A stretch of 64,000 bases of DNA from Terrimonas_A sp051954695 (GCA_051954695.1 JBQCHL010000014.1:1-64000); one strand, 5' to 3'; counted from the stretch's first letter, positions 1 to 9,450 are shown. Notes: generated by a model not told the origin, from the sequence alone. Program-made: numbers and translations.

Positions 1-226
1 CTTATTTTTTCTCTTTGTTGTTTGGGGTTTGTTTTTTTTTTTGGGGGCCGCTCCTCAATTTAAAAAATACTAATCTATTACTCTCCCCCCGTGCGGCCCC
101 TCATATCTTTTCGGCCCCCCCCGACTCTTATATTTTTTAAGCTTATAAGGAATTTGAACCAAGGCCAGGGCGGCAGCAGGAAGTAGACTATCGACTGCCG
201 ACTATTGACTAACGACTCAGAACCGA
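1..226. other. Homopolymer-rich gene-free edge
   Basis: No credible gene. The first 120 bases are unusual: a T run near 31-42 followed by GGGGG, then C runs near 85-90 and 115-122. From about 118 on, the sequence is one copy of a dispersed repeat whose second copy lies near 18536 (listed separately). The gap ends at the stop codon of the minus-strand oxidoreductase. Slippage-prone runs could also hold assembly errors. Confidence 0.6.
118..222. repeat. Dispersed repeat family A, copy 1
   Basis: About 100 bases resemble 18536-18636 in the same orientation. Shared landmarks in order are CGACTCTTATATT (CGGCTCTTATATT in copy 2), TTAAGC, TGAACCA followed by GGCC, CAGCAGGAAGT and then a run of degenerate 7-8 base words CGACTGC, CGACTAT, TGACTAA, CGACTCA. 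Copy 1 ends a few bases beyond the stop codon of the neighbouring minus-strand gene. Confidence 0.75.
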
Positions 227-1546
227 CTACACTTTAGGTTCCCATCCCCTCTCATACTCCCTTCCCCACAATTTCATTGCCTCTTTATCATTCAGTATAT
301 GTCCGTTTTGCGGATCGCAATGAAGCGTGCGGCCAGTACGTTGTGAAATATTGGCGAGATGGCAGAGCAGGTTGCTTTTATGTCCTTCATTGATGGGAGA
401 AGTTAAAGTTGCTTCACCTCTGATGCTATTGATAAAGTTGTTGAAGTGATGGAAGTCGAGATTACCGCTGGCACTTACTGTATTGCCGGCATCGTTCTTC
501 GTGGTGTTCTTTACTTCTTTTACCAGTTTGTTGTTGTAGTCAAGGATCTTATAATCATCATTTCCTCCATTCACTAATGTTCCTTTATCTCCATAAATAA
601 TGAAACCGCGGCCGGCACCTTCTACGGGGAAGATATTGCAGCTCCGGCCTTCCCAGGTAATGGATTTGTTGTCGCCAAATTCAAAAGTAGCTACCTGTGT
701 ATCGGGTGTTTGCCAATCGTCTTTGAATGCATAGCGGCCTCCGGCTGAAGCAACTTTTGTGGGGTAGTCTACACCGAGGAACCAACGGCAACAGTCTATT
801 TCATGTGTTCCATTGTTGCAGGTTTCGGATGTACCCCAATGCCAGAACCAGTGCCAGTTGTAGTGAACAAGGTTATCCTGGTAGGCGCGGCGTGGGGCAG
901 GACCTTGCCAGAGATCAAAATCAAGTGTGGATGGTACAGGTATTTTTTTACCAATGCCGATCGATTTGCGATTGTTTGCATACCAGCTCTTGCCAAAATA
1001 TGCATTGCCGATAATGCCTTCTTCTTTTACCAGTCTTACTGCTTCTGTAAGATTGGGAAAGGAGCGGCGCTGATTACCCATTTCTATAAGTTGCTTCGGG
1101 TATTTTTTCATAGCCTGCACAAGCAGTTCTCCTTCATGCGGATTGTGGCTGCATGGCTTCTCAACATATACGTGTTTACCATTGGCAACTCCAAGCAAAG
1201 CGGCAGGCGCATGCCAGTGGTCAGGAGCGGCGATCACCAATGCATCGAAATCTTTTTGTGCAACAAGTTTGCGGATATCCTTTACAACTGCCGGCTGGCG
1301 CGGCTTTCCGGCGAATGGCTTTAAGCCGTTAGCGATAGCTTTTTCTTCCACATCGCAGAGATAAGCGATCTCTACATTCGGAAGACTGGAAAAGCATTCG
1401 GCAAGATATGCGCCCCGGCTGTTGACGCCCATTACGGCGAGCACTACTTTATTGGACGGTGCATTTTTCCCGAAAACAGGAAAGTTGAGGATAGTAACTC
1501 CTGCAGTTGCAACAGAGGTATTCTTGATAAAATCCCGGCGGTTCAT
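227..1546 (-). CDS. Gfo/Idh/MocA-family oxidoreductase, Tat-exported
   Basis: A 439-residue NAD(P)-dependent sugar or polyol oxidoreductase of the Gfo/Idh/MocA family. The N-terminus NRRDFIKN followed by a hydrophobic stretch is a twin-arginine signal, so the folded enzyme with cofactor is probably exported. The Rossmann fold starts near residue 35 (MGVNSRG), and the family EKP motif is at 129-131 in the sequence VYVEKPCSHNP. A Trp/His-rich segment (NWHWFWHWG) and a conserved NGTHEIDCCRW stretch follow around residues 230-260, as in the Bacteroidota Tat-type subgroup. Substrate is not deducible. It stands alone, divergent from the MFS gene. TATCTTTA-like bases near 1563-1570 may be its -7 box. 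Confidence 0.9.
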   Translation of the reverse strand: MNRRDFIKNTSVATAGVTILNFPVFGKNAPSNKVVLAVMGVNSRGAYLAECFSSLPNVEIAYLCDVEEKAIANGLKPFAGKPRQPAVVKDIRKLVAQKDFDALVIAAPDHWHAPAALLGVANGKHVYVEKPCSHNPHEGELLVQAMKKYPKQLIEMGNQRRSFPNLTEAVRLVKEEGIIGNAYFGKSWYANNRKSIGIGKKIPVPSTLDFDLWQGPAPRRAYQDNLVHYNWHWFWHWGTSETCNNGTHEIDCCRWFLGVDYPTKVASAGGRYAFKDDWQTPDTQVATFEFGDNKSITWEGRSCNIFPVEGAGRGFIIYGDKGTLVNGGNDDYKILDYNNKLVKEVKNTTKNDAGNTVSASGNLDFHHFNNFINSIRGEATLTSPINEGHKSNLLCHLANISQRTGRTLHCDPQNGHILNDKEAMKLWGREYERGWEPKV

Positions 1547-1659
1547 GATCGTTAGATTTAGTTAAAGATAATTATATTGTACATTCGGGCAGCAACAAGA
1601 AGATCCTGCTGAATAAATTGTTGATAGCAGGGTTCTCATTTTGCCTGTTAAAATAATAC

Positions 1660-2910
1660 ATGACCCGGAAAGAAAGAATTATACTGTTTTTGCTTGCCTG
1701 CCTCAACTTCACCCATTTCCTGGATTTCATGGTCATGATGCCGCTCAATAATTATCTGGTGCCTTATTTTAATATTTCACCCCGGCAATTCAGCCTTTTA
1801 GTAAGTGCCTATTCCATCAGTGCGGCTGCATCAGGATTTATTACAGCGTTTATTGTGGACAATTACGACCGTAAGAAAACACTGCTGTTCTCTTACCTGG
1901 GTTTTTTAGCAGGAACAATTGCATGCGGCTTTGCTTCCACCTACACGCTGTTGCTGGCAGCAAGGATAGCGGCTGGTATTTTTGGTGGAATCATCGGTGC
2001 GCAGGTATTGGCCATCATTGCTGATATCTTTTCTTATGAAAGAAGAGGTAAGGCCATGGCTTCTGTTTCCGCTTCGTTTGCCATTGCTTCCATATTGGGT
2101 GTTCCTTTGTCGTTGTACCTGGCCAATATTTTTAAAGAAGACTGGCATGTACCCTTTCTGTTTGTAGGAGGGCTTGGTATTGTGTTAATACCGCTTGTGA
2201 TCAAATATATTCCTGCCATCACCGGGCATCTCTGTGATGCCGAAGCCCGTGTTGCTCCGTTGGCTTTGCTGGCAAAGATCGTCCGGACGCCGGCACAGGG
2301 CTCTGCACTTTTCTTTTCCTGCCTTCTTATGATAGGGCATTTCCTGATCATTCCTTTTATCACACCTTATTTGGAATTTAATAAAGGCTATTCCAAAAAT
2401 CTGATACCGGCCATCTTCCTGGTAGGAGGCATGGCATCACTGGTTTCAGCTATTCTACTGGGCCGTGTGGCAGATAAGAAAGGAAAGCTGCCGATCTATT
2501 GCTGGTCGGTATTCTTTTCTCTATTCATGGTATTGCTGATCACGCAAATGCCTGCCATGCCTTTTTCTGTGGTGCTGACGATCTTTGCGGCCTGGTTTGT
2601 TTTTGCTACTGGCAGGGCTTTAACTGCCCAGGCAATGATCAGTGAAGTGGTGAAGCCTGAACAGCGGGGGAGCTTTATGAGTTTCAATGGATGTGTGCAG
2701 CAGATAGGAACAGGCCTTGCATCATTGATTGCCGGGTTTGTTGTGTATGATGATCATAGCGGAAAGATATACCGTTATGAATGGCTGGGCTATCTCAGTA
2801 TTGTGGTATTGGTGGCAACGATTATTCTTGCGCAAATGATATTCCGGAAAGTAGACCGCAGAAGCGGACCGGAAATAAATGAACAGGTTCAACCCACAGA
2901 GATAAATTGA
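1660..2910 (+). CDS. MFS transporter
   Basis: A 416-residue major facilitator superfamily permease, inner membrane, with about 12 hydrophobic segments covering nearly the whole chain. The loop between helices 2 and 3 carries a motif A variant, DNYDRKK at about 67-73. The overall pattern resembles the DHA1 drug or sugar efflux group, but the substrate is unknown. The gene starts 113 bases from the divergent oxidoreductase and is followed by a perfect inverted repeat that can serve as terminator. The C-terminal tail is short and charged. Confidence 0.88.
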   Translation: MTRKERIILFLLACLNFTHFLDFMVMMPLNNYLVPYFNISPRQFSLLVSAYSISAAASGFITAFIVDNYDRKKTLLFSYLGFLAGTIACGFASTYTLLLAARIAAGIFGGIIGAQVLAIIADIFSYERRGKAMASVSASFAIASILGVPLSLYLANIFKEDWHVPFLFVGGLGIVLIPLVIKYIPAITGHLCDAEARVAPLALLAKIVRTPAQGSALFFSCLLMIGHFLIIPFITPYLEFNKGYSKNLIPAIFLVGGMASLVSAILLGRVADKKGKLPIYCWSVFFSLFMVLLITQMPAMPFSVVLTIFAAWFVFATGRALTAQAMISEVVKPEQRGSFMSFNGCVQQIGTGLASLIAGFVVYDDHSGKIYRYEWLGYLSIVVLVATIILAQMIFRKVDRRSGPEINEQVQPTEIN

Positions 2911-2945
2911 ACTTATGAAAAGCAGGTTGCTTACTATGCAATAAA

Positions 2946-3010
2946 TTCTTTGTGTTCTTTGTTGTCTTGGTGGGATACTTTCCCACCAAGACAACAAAGA
3001 ACACAAAGAA
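2946..3010. repeat. Perfect 30-bp inverted repeat, family B (likely bidirectional terminator)
   Basis: Arms 2946-2975 and 2981-3010 are exact reverse complements, separated by only 5 bases. The right arm is built of words: CCCACCAAGACAACAAAG then AACACAAAGAA. It lies between two convergent genes (MFS ending at 2910 and M14 peptidase ending at 3026), where a long hairpin would stop transcription from both sides. The same CACAAAGA vocabulary returns in the element at 42869-43001. Confidence 0.9.
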
Positions 3011-3025
3011 AAATGGGAGATAAAC

Positions 3026-4756
3026 TTATTGCGGCTTTACCCGGTACACAGGGTAACGTAAAAAAGCCGGTTCAAACCAGGGAGAACGTTGGAACACAAA
3101 ATCCAACTGCGCGCGCGCGCTTTTAGCAAAACTTGTATCTGTAGCCCTTTGTTGTTCCAGTTGATTGCGCAAAGCTGTATTGTTCTTTAAATAATCGGCA
3201 GCAATATCCTCAAATGCATACGCTGAGTATCCTTCTTTCTGTCCGAGTATGCCATCAAAGAAATTCCAGGTGAAATAAGAGTCCTCAGCCTGTGGTTCCA
3301 ACACTTCCATTATAAAGCGGTTGCCTTCCTGGTTGAGGGGTACAAACCAATCTCCTTTACGGAAACTGACTTTTTCCATGAAAGAAGTTGTTTTTACTTC
3401 CGTATTGGTGTGGTGCATTTCATAAGGGCGTGGGGATGCTTTATAAGAAGCGATCTTATACACTTCCACTTCAATCGTGGTGTCGCGTTTCAACTGTTGC
3501 ATTTCCACTTTATTCAATTGCAGAAGATCGATCACTTTCCACCATCCCTGCGGAATGATATAAGCAGCAGGTTTGGTAACCGACTCCTTCGGTACATAGT
3601 GATTCATGATCTTGATAGTTTTTTCATAAGGCTTGCTGCGGTCATAATATAACCTGGGCAGGCCGGAAACCTCGCTGGGCTTGCGTCCTGCGGCAAAGCC
3701 CTTGTAGAGATAATCCTGTGTCACATTGCGGTTGAGTGTCCAACTTATGGGCAATGCGCTCATGCTCTTTGTATTTTGCTTGGCTTCGTCGCGAAGTTTT
3801 TTTATCGTTTCGCTATGTTCAGCAATAAAACCAATGAATGACTGTATCAACGAATAACAGGCTTTCACGCGCTGGTCGTAGGGTTTTAACATATGGCTTT
3901 CCGGCATGAAAGAAAAAGTGTTCCAGAGGGCAGCATAGCCGGTGCCGTAACGGGGGCTATCCCAGTATTCCGGCCAGCCGTTGTCTGGTGTATCGCCAAA
4001 TGAATTTACATAAGGGATGAGATCGTATCCCTTTTTCTTCATGGATGCATACAGTCCGGGTTCAAATTGTTTGTTCATGAACTCTCCCATGGCACCACCC
4101 AATTTATCATGTTGGGAAGTAAGGAGGGTCATTGCATGCTGGTAATCGGCGCCATTGCTTACATGATTGTCTACAAACACATCCGGATCAAGCATGCGGA
4201 ATATGGTGGCAAAAGCTCTGGCATCCCTTGAATCGCATTTGATAAAATCCCTGTTGAGATCGAGATTCTGAGAGTTGCCGCGGAATCCGAATTCTTCAGG
4301 CCCGTTCTGATCCACCCTGAAATTGGCGCTGCGGTTAAGGCATCCGCCGATATTATAAACGGGGATGATCGCTAATACAATATTGTCGGGAAGCTTGTAC
4401 GCGTTGGTCACTATATCGCGGGCAAGCAACATCGAAGCATCGATACCATCCGGCTCGCCGGGATGGATGCCATTGTTGATGAAAAAGATCCGCTTATTGC
4501 TTTTACGAATGTTGGCAAGATTAAAATCGCCATTGTTGGAAATGAAAACGAGATGCAGGGGCAGACCGGCATCAGTAAGGCCCATGGTCTGCATTTTCAC
4601 TTTGGGTGAGCGGGCATCCAACTTTTGCCACCATTCGATAGCTTCATAATAAGTAGGCGTTTGAGTGCCATTGGACTGCTCAAAACGGGTAGTGATGGGC
4701 TGAGCGAATGCTGCAGAAAAGCCAAGCATGCATAAAGCCAGGAAGATTGGTCTCAT
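3026..4756 (-). CDS. M14-family metallocarboxypeptidase, exported
   Basis: A 576-residue zinc carboxypeptidase-like protein. I place the start at 4756, giving MRPIFLALCMLGFSAAFAQ, a clean signal peptide; the longer reading frame to 4804 would run into the rpsT terminator. Zinc ligands are visible as H98 and E101 in NGIHPGEPDG and H198 in DNHVSNG; a candidate catalytic Glu is in the later MPESHML segment. The conserved NLNRDF-like segment (LDLNRDF) around 165-171 fits substrate binding. Probably periplasmic or surface peptide or amidated-glycan hydrolysis, substrate unknown. A second, larger M14 protein is at 19977. Confidence 0.85.
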   Translation of the reverse strand: MRPIFLALCMLGFSAAFAQPITTRFEQSNGTQTPTYYEAIEWWQKLDARSPKVKMQTMGLTDAGLPLHLVFISNNGDFNLANIRKSNKRIFFINNGIHPGEPDGIDASMLLARDIVTNAYKLPDNIVLAIIPVYNIGGCLNRSANFRVDQNGPEEFGFRGNSQNLDLNRDFIKCDSRDARAFATIFRMLDPDVFVDNHVSNGADYQHAMTLLTSQHDKLGGAMGEFMNKQFEPGLYASMKKKGYDLIPYVNSFGDTPDNGWPEYWDSPRYGTGYAALWNTFSFMPESHMLKPYDQRVKACYSLIQSFIGFIAEHSETIKKLRDEAKQNTKSMSALPISWTLNRNVTQDYLYKGFAAGRKPSEVSGLPRLYYDRSKPYEKTIKIMNHYVPKESVTKPAAYIIPQGWWKVIDLLQLNKVEMQQLKRDTTIEVEVYKIASYKASPRPYEMHHTNTEVKTTSFMEKVSFRKGDWFVPLNQEGNRFIMEVLEPQAEDSYFTWNFFDGILGQKEGYSAYAFEDIAADYLKNNTALRNQLEQQRATDTSFAKSARAQLDFVFQRSPWFEPAFLRYPVYRVKPQ

Positions 4757-4794
4757 AAACAGGAAGTTGTAATTGTGCTTAAAAGTAAGCAAAT

Positions 4795-4827
4795 AAAAAA
4801 GCATTCTCCATTGGAGAATGCTTTTTT
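4795..4827. terminator. Bidirectional Rho-independent terminator after rpsT
   Basis: The stem GCATTCTCC / GGAGAATGC (4801-4809 and 4813-4821) has a 3-base loop, is flanked by an A run at 4795-4800 and by a T run at 4822-4827, and so can act on either strand. It lies 24 bases after the rpsT stop codon on the minus strand. Confidence 0.88.
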
Positions 4828-4850
4828 AAAATATGTAAAAGGTCTGCAGC

Positions 4851-5102
4851 TTATTTAGCAGCAGCCACTTTCTTAGCCAGTTTGCTCTTCAGGTTGGCAG
4901 CTTTGTTCTTATGGATAATACCACGCTTAGCCAGTTTATCGATCATGCTTGCTACATTAGGCAATTCATCAGTTGCTTCTTTGCCTTTTGCCGCTTTCAG
5001 GTCACGGATGGCATTACGTGTAGTTTTGCCATAGTATTTATTTCTTTCACGGCGTTTTGCAGCCTGGCGCACATCTTTTTTCGTTGCCTTATGATTAGCC
5101 AT
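4851..5102 (-). CDS. rpsT: 30S ribosomal protein S20
   Basis: An 83-residue Lys/Arg/Ala-rich protein, the usual length for S20, which binds 16S rRNA in the small subunit. MANHKATKKDVRQAAKRRER is the typical N-terminus of the family, and the C-terminus ends in KLAKKVAAAK. It is monocistronic: a near-consensus Bacteroidota promoter lies 23 bases upstream and a strong terminator follows. Confidence 0.97.
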   Translation of the reverse strand: MANHKATKKDVRQAAKRRERNKYYGKTTRNAIRDLKAAKGKEATDELPNVASMIDKLAKRGIIHKNKAANLKSKLAKKVAAAK

Positions 5103-5124
5103 TTCGTATCAATTTTAAGGACGG

Positions 5125-5156
5125 CAAAGGTAGGGCTGGACAGGCTAACCACCAAA
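5125..5156 (-). promoter_or_regulatory. Bacteroidota-type promoter of rpsT
   Basis: On the minus strand TTTG (5153-5156) is followed by exactly 20 bases and then TACCTTTG (5125-5132), matching the phylum consensus TTTG-N19-21-TAnnTTTG. This is the best promoter match in the window and sits just upstream of a highly expressed ribosomal gene. Confidence 0.85.
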
Positions 5157-5374
5157 TTTTAAAGTGCCTAAGTTCATAAAACTCCCGAAAATATTGAGAT
5201 TCAGTTGGCCGGTAGAGCCGTTTATCCTGCCCGAACTCTGCAAACGGGGAAAAACCGGTCTCAGGAGGTTAATTTCTGATTTTTAACTGGTTGTTTACCG
5301 AAAATCAAGCCTTTTTTTCAGAGTTTTTAGGCGATATTTGTGTCCCAAAATTGCCGTCTAAAACATCCACATTC

Positions 5375-8140
5375 ATGAAAGATTTTTCATATATAACAAA
5401 TTCCCACCCTGAGTTCATCGAAAATCTGTACCGCGACTTTTCCAAAGACCCTAATAGTGTTGACCCTGAACTGAAGAAATTCTTTGAAGGATTTGATTTC
5501 GCTATTGGTACTAATGGCGCGAATGGAAGCGCGAATTATACGAATGGGGCAGCGACTACAGGAGTGCCGGTATCTGGAACCGGTACAGGAAGTGATTGGA
5601 GGAAAGAGCTGGGGGCTTACAGGATGATATTGGGTTATCGCAATAAAGGACACCTGATCGCAAAGACCAATCCTATCCGTGAGCGGAAAGATCGTAATGC
5701 TAATCTTACGCTTGCATTTTTTGGATTGAGTGAGGAGGATATGGATAAAACTTTCCAGGTAGGGGAAAGGGTAGGACTGGGTGCTACAACACTGCGTAAT
5801 ATTCTTGCGCATTTGCAAAAGACCTATGCAGCGCATTTAGGGATAGAGTTCAAATATATCAGCAACCAGGAGAAAGTGAACTGGCTCGCCAATGAAATGG
5901 AAAAGGATTTTGCCAATCCACTTTCACTTGAAAAGAAGAAGAGGATACTGGAAAAGCTGAACCAGGGTGTGATGTTTGAAAAATTCCTTCACACGAAATA
6001 TGTAGGACAAAAAAGATTTTCACTCGAAGGTGGCGAAACAACGATCGCTGCACTCGATGCTATTATTAATACAGCCGCTGATCATGACGTGCAGGAAGTA
6101 GTGATAGGTATGGCTCACCGTGGCCGTCTCAACATCCTGGCCAATATCATGGGTAAAACCTATGAGCAGATCTTCAGTGAATTTGAAGGCACTGCTAAAG
6201 TAGACCAGACCATGGGAAGCGGTGACGTGAAATACCACATGGGGTATGGCAGTGAACTGACAACGCCCAATAATAAAGGCATTTACCTAAAACTGATGCC
6301 TAACCCTTCTCACCTTGAAGCAGTAGACCCTGTAGTAGTAGGGTTTGCACGCGCCAAGGCTGATGTATTGTACGGCTCTGATTTTGATAAGATATTACCG
6401 ATACTTATTCATGGTGACGCTTCACTGGCAGGCCAGGGCATTGTGTATGAAGTGATGCAGATGAGCAACCTGGAAGGTTATTACACCGGTGGCACCATCC
6501 ATTTCGTCATCAACAACCAGATCGGTTTTACAACTGATTTTGATGATGCGCGCAGTTCAGATTACTGTACCTCACTGGCAGCAGCCATCCAGGCCCCTGT
6601 ATTCCATGTGAACGGAGACGATCCTGAAACGGTGATCAAATGCGTGGAGATAGCAACCCGTTATCGTCAGAAATTCAATTCCGATGTGTTCATCGATATG
6701 GTATGCTATCGCCGCCACGGTCACAATGAAGGTGATGATCCCAAGTTTACACAACCGCACTTATATGCTTTGATCGATAAGCACCCCAATCCAAGGGAAG
6801 TGTATGTAAAATATTTGCTGGAAAATGGTGAAGCCGATGCGCAGGAACTGGCAAAGGAAATGGAAAAGAAATTCTGGTCCGACCTGCAGGAGCGCCTCGA
6901 TGAAGTGAAGCAGAACCCATTGCCGTATCATCTGCAGCCGCCTGATAAATGGTGGAACAGTTTACGCCAATCTACAGAAATGGATTTTGAACAATCACCT
7001 GTTACTGCCATCAGCCCGGATGATTTCAAAAAAGTGTTTGATGCATTGATGCAATGGCCGGCTGATTTCAAACCGCTGCGTAAAGTGGAAAAGATCTTGC
7101 AGGACAAAATAAAGCTGTTTGAGACCGAAAAGAAAACAGACTGGGCTACTGCAGAATTGCTGGCCTACGGCAGCTTACTGCTGGAAGGCAAGGATGTTCG
7201 CATGAGCGGCCAGGACGTGAAGAGAGGAACTTTCTCTCATCGCCATGCTGTGTTGATGGATGAAGTGACTGATAAACCCTATAACAGGCTGAACAATTTT
7301 GGTGCTCCGGGCAAATTCAGGATATACAACTCTTTGTTGAGCGAATATGGTGTGCTTGGTTTTGAATACGGTTATGCCCTGGCCAACCCCAGCGCTCTTG
7401 TTCTTTGGGAAGCACAGTTCGGTGATTTCGTGAATGGCGCTCAAACTATGATCGATCAGTTCATTTCTTCCGGAGAGCAGAAATGGAACCGCATGAGTGG
7501 TATCACAATGCTGTTACCTCACGGTTATGAAGGACAGGGGCCTGAACATAGCAGTGCCCGCCTGGAAAGATTCCTTCAATCCTGTGCAGAGCAGAATATG
7601 GTGATCACTAACATTACCAGCTCTGCTAACTTCTTCCATGCATTAAGGCGTCAGCTTGCATGGCCGTTCAGGAAGCCGCTGATCAATTTCTCACCTAAAG
7701 CCAATCTTCGCAACCCAGGCACTTATTCTTCTGTGGATGAGTTCACCAACGGCGGGTTCCGCGAAGTGATCGATGATACATTTGCTGATGTATCGAAGGT
7801 GAAAAAGGTATTGTTCTGTAGTGGCAAGGTTTATTTTGACCTGGCCGACCGCCAGCAGAAAGACGATCGTAAAGATGTTGCGATCATCCGTATGGAACAA
7901 TTATATCCATTGCCGCTGAAGCAACTCGAAGAGTTGTATGCACGATACAGTAAAGCCACCTGGTTCTGGGTACAGGAAGAGCCGCTTAATATGGGCGCCG
8001 CCTCCTTCCTCCAGATGAACCTGAAGAGCATCAACTATGGCGTGATCAGCAGGCAACCATCTGCATCTACTGCTACAGGTTATGCCAAAGTGCACAAGCA
8101 GGAGCAGGAAGAGATAGTGGAAACAGCATTCAGTATATAA
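5375..8140 (+). CDS. sucA: 2-oxoglutarate dehydrogenase E1 component
   Basis: Thiamine-diphosphate-dependent decarboxylase of the TCA cycle, acting in the cytoplasmic complex with SucB. From the ATG at 5375 it has 921 residues, a normal length; an upstream TTG at 5291 would add a non-conserved tail. The N-terminal segment SYITNSHPEFIENLYRDF is typical of the family. Thiamine and substrate motifs are visible as AHRGRLN, the HVNGDDPE segment and CYRRHGHNEGDDPKFTQP. Residues about 45-73 are a low-complexity Asn/Gly/Ala/Thr linker whose codons repeat GCGAATGG units, the vocabulary of repeat family D. sucB follows 47 bases downstream. Confidence 0.96.
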   Translation: MKDFSYITNSHPEFIENLYRDFSKDPNSVDPELKKFFEGFDFAIGTNGANGSANYTNGAATTGVPVSGTGTGSDWRKELGAYRMILGYRNKGHLIAKTNPIRERKDRNANLTLAFFGLSEEDMDKTFQVGERVGLGATTLRNILAHLQKTYAAHLGIEFKYISNQEKVNWLANEMEKDFANPLSLEKKKRILEKLNQGVMFEKFLHTKYVGQKRFSLEGGETTIAALDAIINTAADHDVQEVVIGMAHRGRLNILANIMGKTYEQIFSEFEGTAKVDQTMGSGDVKYHMGYGSELTTPNNKGIYLKLMPNPSHLEAVDPVVVGFARAKADVLYGSDFDKILPILIHGDASLAGQGIVYEVMQMSNLEGYYTGGTIHFVINNQIGFTTDFDDARSSDYCTSLAAAIQAPVFHVNGDDPETVIKCVEIATRYRQKFNSDVFIDMVCYRRHGHNEGDDPKFTQPHLYALIDKHPNPREVYVKYLLENGEADAQELAKEMEKKFWSDLQERLDEVKQNPLPYHLQPPDKWWNSLRQSTEMDFEQSPVTAISPDDFKKVFDALMQWPADFKPLRKVEKILQDKIKLFETEKKTDWATAELLAYGSLLLEGKDVRMSGQDVKRGTFSHRHAVLMDEVTDKPYNRLNNFGAPGKFRIYNSLLSEYGVLGFEYGYALANPSALVLWEAQFGDFVNGAQTMIDQFISSGEQKWNRMSGITMLLPHGYEGQGPEHSSARLERFLQSCAEQNMVITNITSSANFFHALRRQLAWPFRKPLINFSPKANLRNPGTYSSVDEFTNGGFREVIDDTFADVSKVKKVLFCSGKVYFDLADRQQKDDRKDVAIIRMEQLYPLPLKQLEELYARYSKATWFWVQEEPLNMGAASFLQMNLKSINYGVISRQPSASTATGYAKVHKQEQEEIVETAFSI
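5513..5549 (+). repeat. GCGAATGG units inside sucA (family D)
   Basis: AATGGCGCGAATGG, then GCGCGAAT, then ACGAATGGGG occur in frame and encode the TNGANGSANYTNGAA linker of sucA. The same 14-base word AATGGCGCGAATGG recurs after ssb (23193-23206), and its reverse complement after tdk (33671-33690 region). Confidence 0.6.
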
Positions 8141-8187
8141 TTACCTTTACGATTAAATAGATTTATCAGCGATATAATAAGCGATTT

Positions 8188-9426
8188 ATGATTGAAATAA
8201 AAGTACCGACAGTAGGAGAGTCAGTAAACGAAGTAACCTTACTGAAATGGAATAAGAAAGATGGGGAATATGTAGAGAGGGATGAAGTGATCGCTGAACT
8301 GGAAAGCGAAAAAGCCACATTTGAAGTGAATGCCGAGCAAGCAGGTGTATTAAAGACCGCTGCTCAGGAAGGCGATACACTGAAGATCGGCGATATCATG
8401 GCGAGCATTGATGAAACAGCGCCCAAGCCAGAAGGGAAACCAGCTCCTGCTGCCAAGCCTGCAGAAGAAAAGAAAGCAGAAGCCCCTGCAAAGGCTCCTG
8501 CTACCACTACGGCGCCTGTTACTTCTGTTCCAAATGATATTAAAGCAACGCCTGTGGCGTCAGCCATTATCGCTGATAAAAAGGTAGATCCTAAAACAGT
8601 TACTCCCAGTGGTTACCAGGGTAAAATATTAAAAGATGATGTGCTCGCTGCATTGTCCAATCCCGGCAAAAAAGCATTTGCTGGTGCCGAACTGTTCAGC
8701 CGTAATGTAAGGGCTGAAAAAATGAGCAATCTCCGCAAAACCATCAGCCGCCGCCTGGTGGAATCAAAGAATACTACTGCGATGCTTACCACTTTCAATG
8801 AAGTGGACATGACGGCGATCATGGCGATCCGCAACAAATACAAAGACAAGTTTAAAGAAATACATGGCGTAGGTCTGGGCTTTATGAGCTTCTTTGCCAA
8901 AGCCTGTGCTGTAGCGCTGGCCGAATGGCCTTCTGTGAATGCGTATATTGATGGAGACCAGATACTGTATCATGACTATGCAGATATCAGTATCGCTGTA
9001 AGCACTCCAAGAGGTTTGACCGTGCCTGTGATCCGAAATGTGGAAAGCCTGGGCATGGCAGATATCGAAAAGAAAGTGATTGAGCTTGCAGGCAAGGCGC
9101 GCGACAGCAAGCTGACCACAGAAGAATTGACCGGCGGCACATTCACCATCACCAATGGTGGTGTATTTGGTTCTTTAATGAGCACGCCTATTATCAATAT
9201 CCCGCAAAGCGCTATCCTTGGCATGCACAAGATACAGGAACGCCCAATGGCGATCAATGGCCAGGTAGTGATCAGACCAATGATGTATGTGGCCCTCAGC
9301 TATGACCACCGCATCATCGATGGCCGGGAATCTGTAAGCTTCCTGGTAAGAGTGAAAGAATTGCTGGAAAATCCTGAGCAACTGCTGATCGGTAAAGACC
9401 CGGTGAAGACGCTCCTGGAATTGTAG
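8188..9426 (+). CDS. sucB: Dihydrolipoyllysine-residue succinyltransferase (E2 of 2-oxoglutarate dehydrogenase)
   Basis: A 412-residue E2 core of the 2-oxoglutarate dehydrogenase complex. In order: lipoyl domain with the lipoylated lysine K42 in ELESEKATFEV, an Ala/Pro/Lys linker at about 75-112, a peripheral-subunit-binding domain (ATPVASAI to KDDVLAAL, about 117-152), and the catalytic domain ending in SYDHRIIDGRES with the family HxxxDG motif. It is co-directional with sucA, 47 bases apart, and probably cotranscribed. The E3 gene is not in the window. A strong bidirectional terminator follows. Confidence 0.96.
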   Translation: MIEIKVPTVGESVNEVTLLKWNKKDGEYVERDEVIAELESEKATFEVNAEQAGVLKTAAQEGDTLKIGDIMASIDETAPKPEGKPAPAAKPAEEKKAEAPAKAPATTTAPVTSVPNDIKATPVASAIIADKKVDPKTVTPSGYQGKILKDDVLAALSNPGKKAFAGAELFSRNVRAEKMSNLRKTISRRLVESKNTTAMLTTFNEVDMTAIMAIRNKYKDKFKEIHGVGLGFMSFFAKACAVALAEWPSVNAYIDGDQILYHDYADISIAVSTPRGLTVPVIRNVESLGMADIEKKVIELAGKARDSKLTTEELTGGTFTITNGGVFGSLMSTPIINIPQSAILGMHKIQERPMAINGQVVIRPMMYVALSYDHRIIDGRESVSFLVRVKELLENPEQLLIGKDPVKTLLEL

Positions 9427-9450
9427 AATAATTTAGTACAGTAGTAATAG

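Noticed and set aside
2946..3010. CRISPR-like or insertion sequence end
   Set aside because: Only one inverted pair with a 5-base spacer, no repeat-spacer order and no transposase reading frame nearby.
4756..4804. Longer N-terminus of the M14 peptidase
   Set aside because: The extension overlaps the rpsT terminator and spoils the signal peptide; the ATG at 4756 is better.
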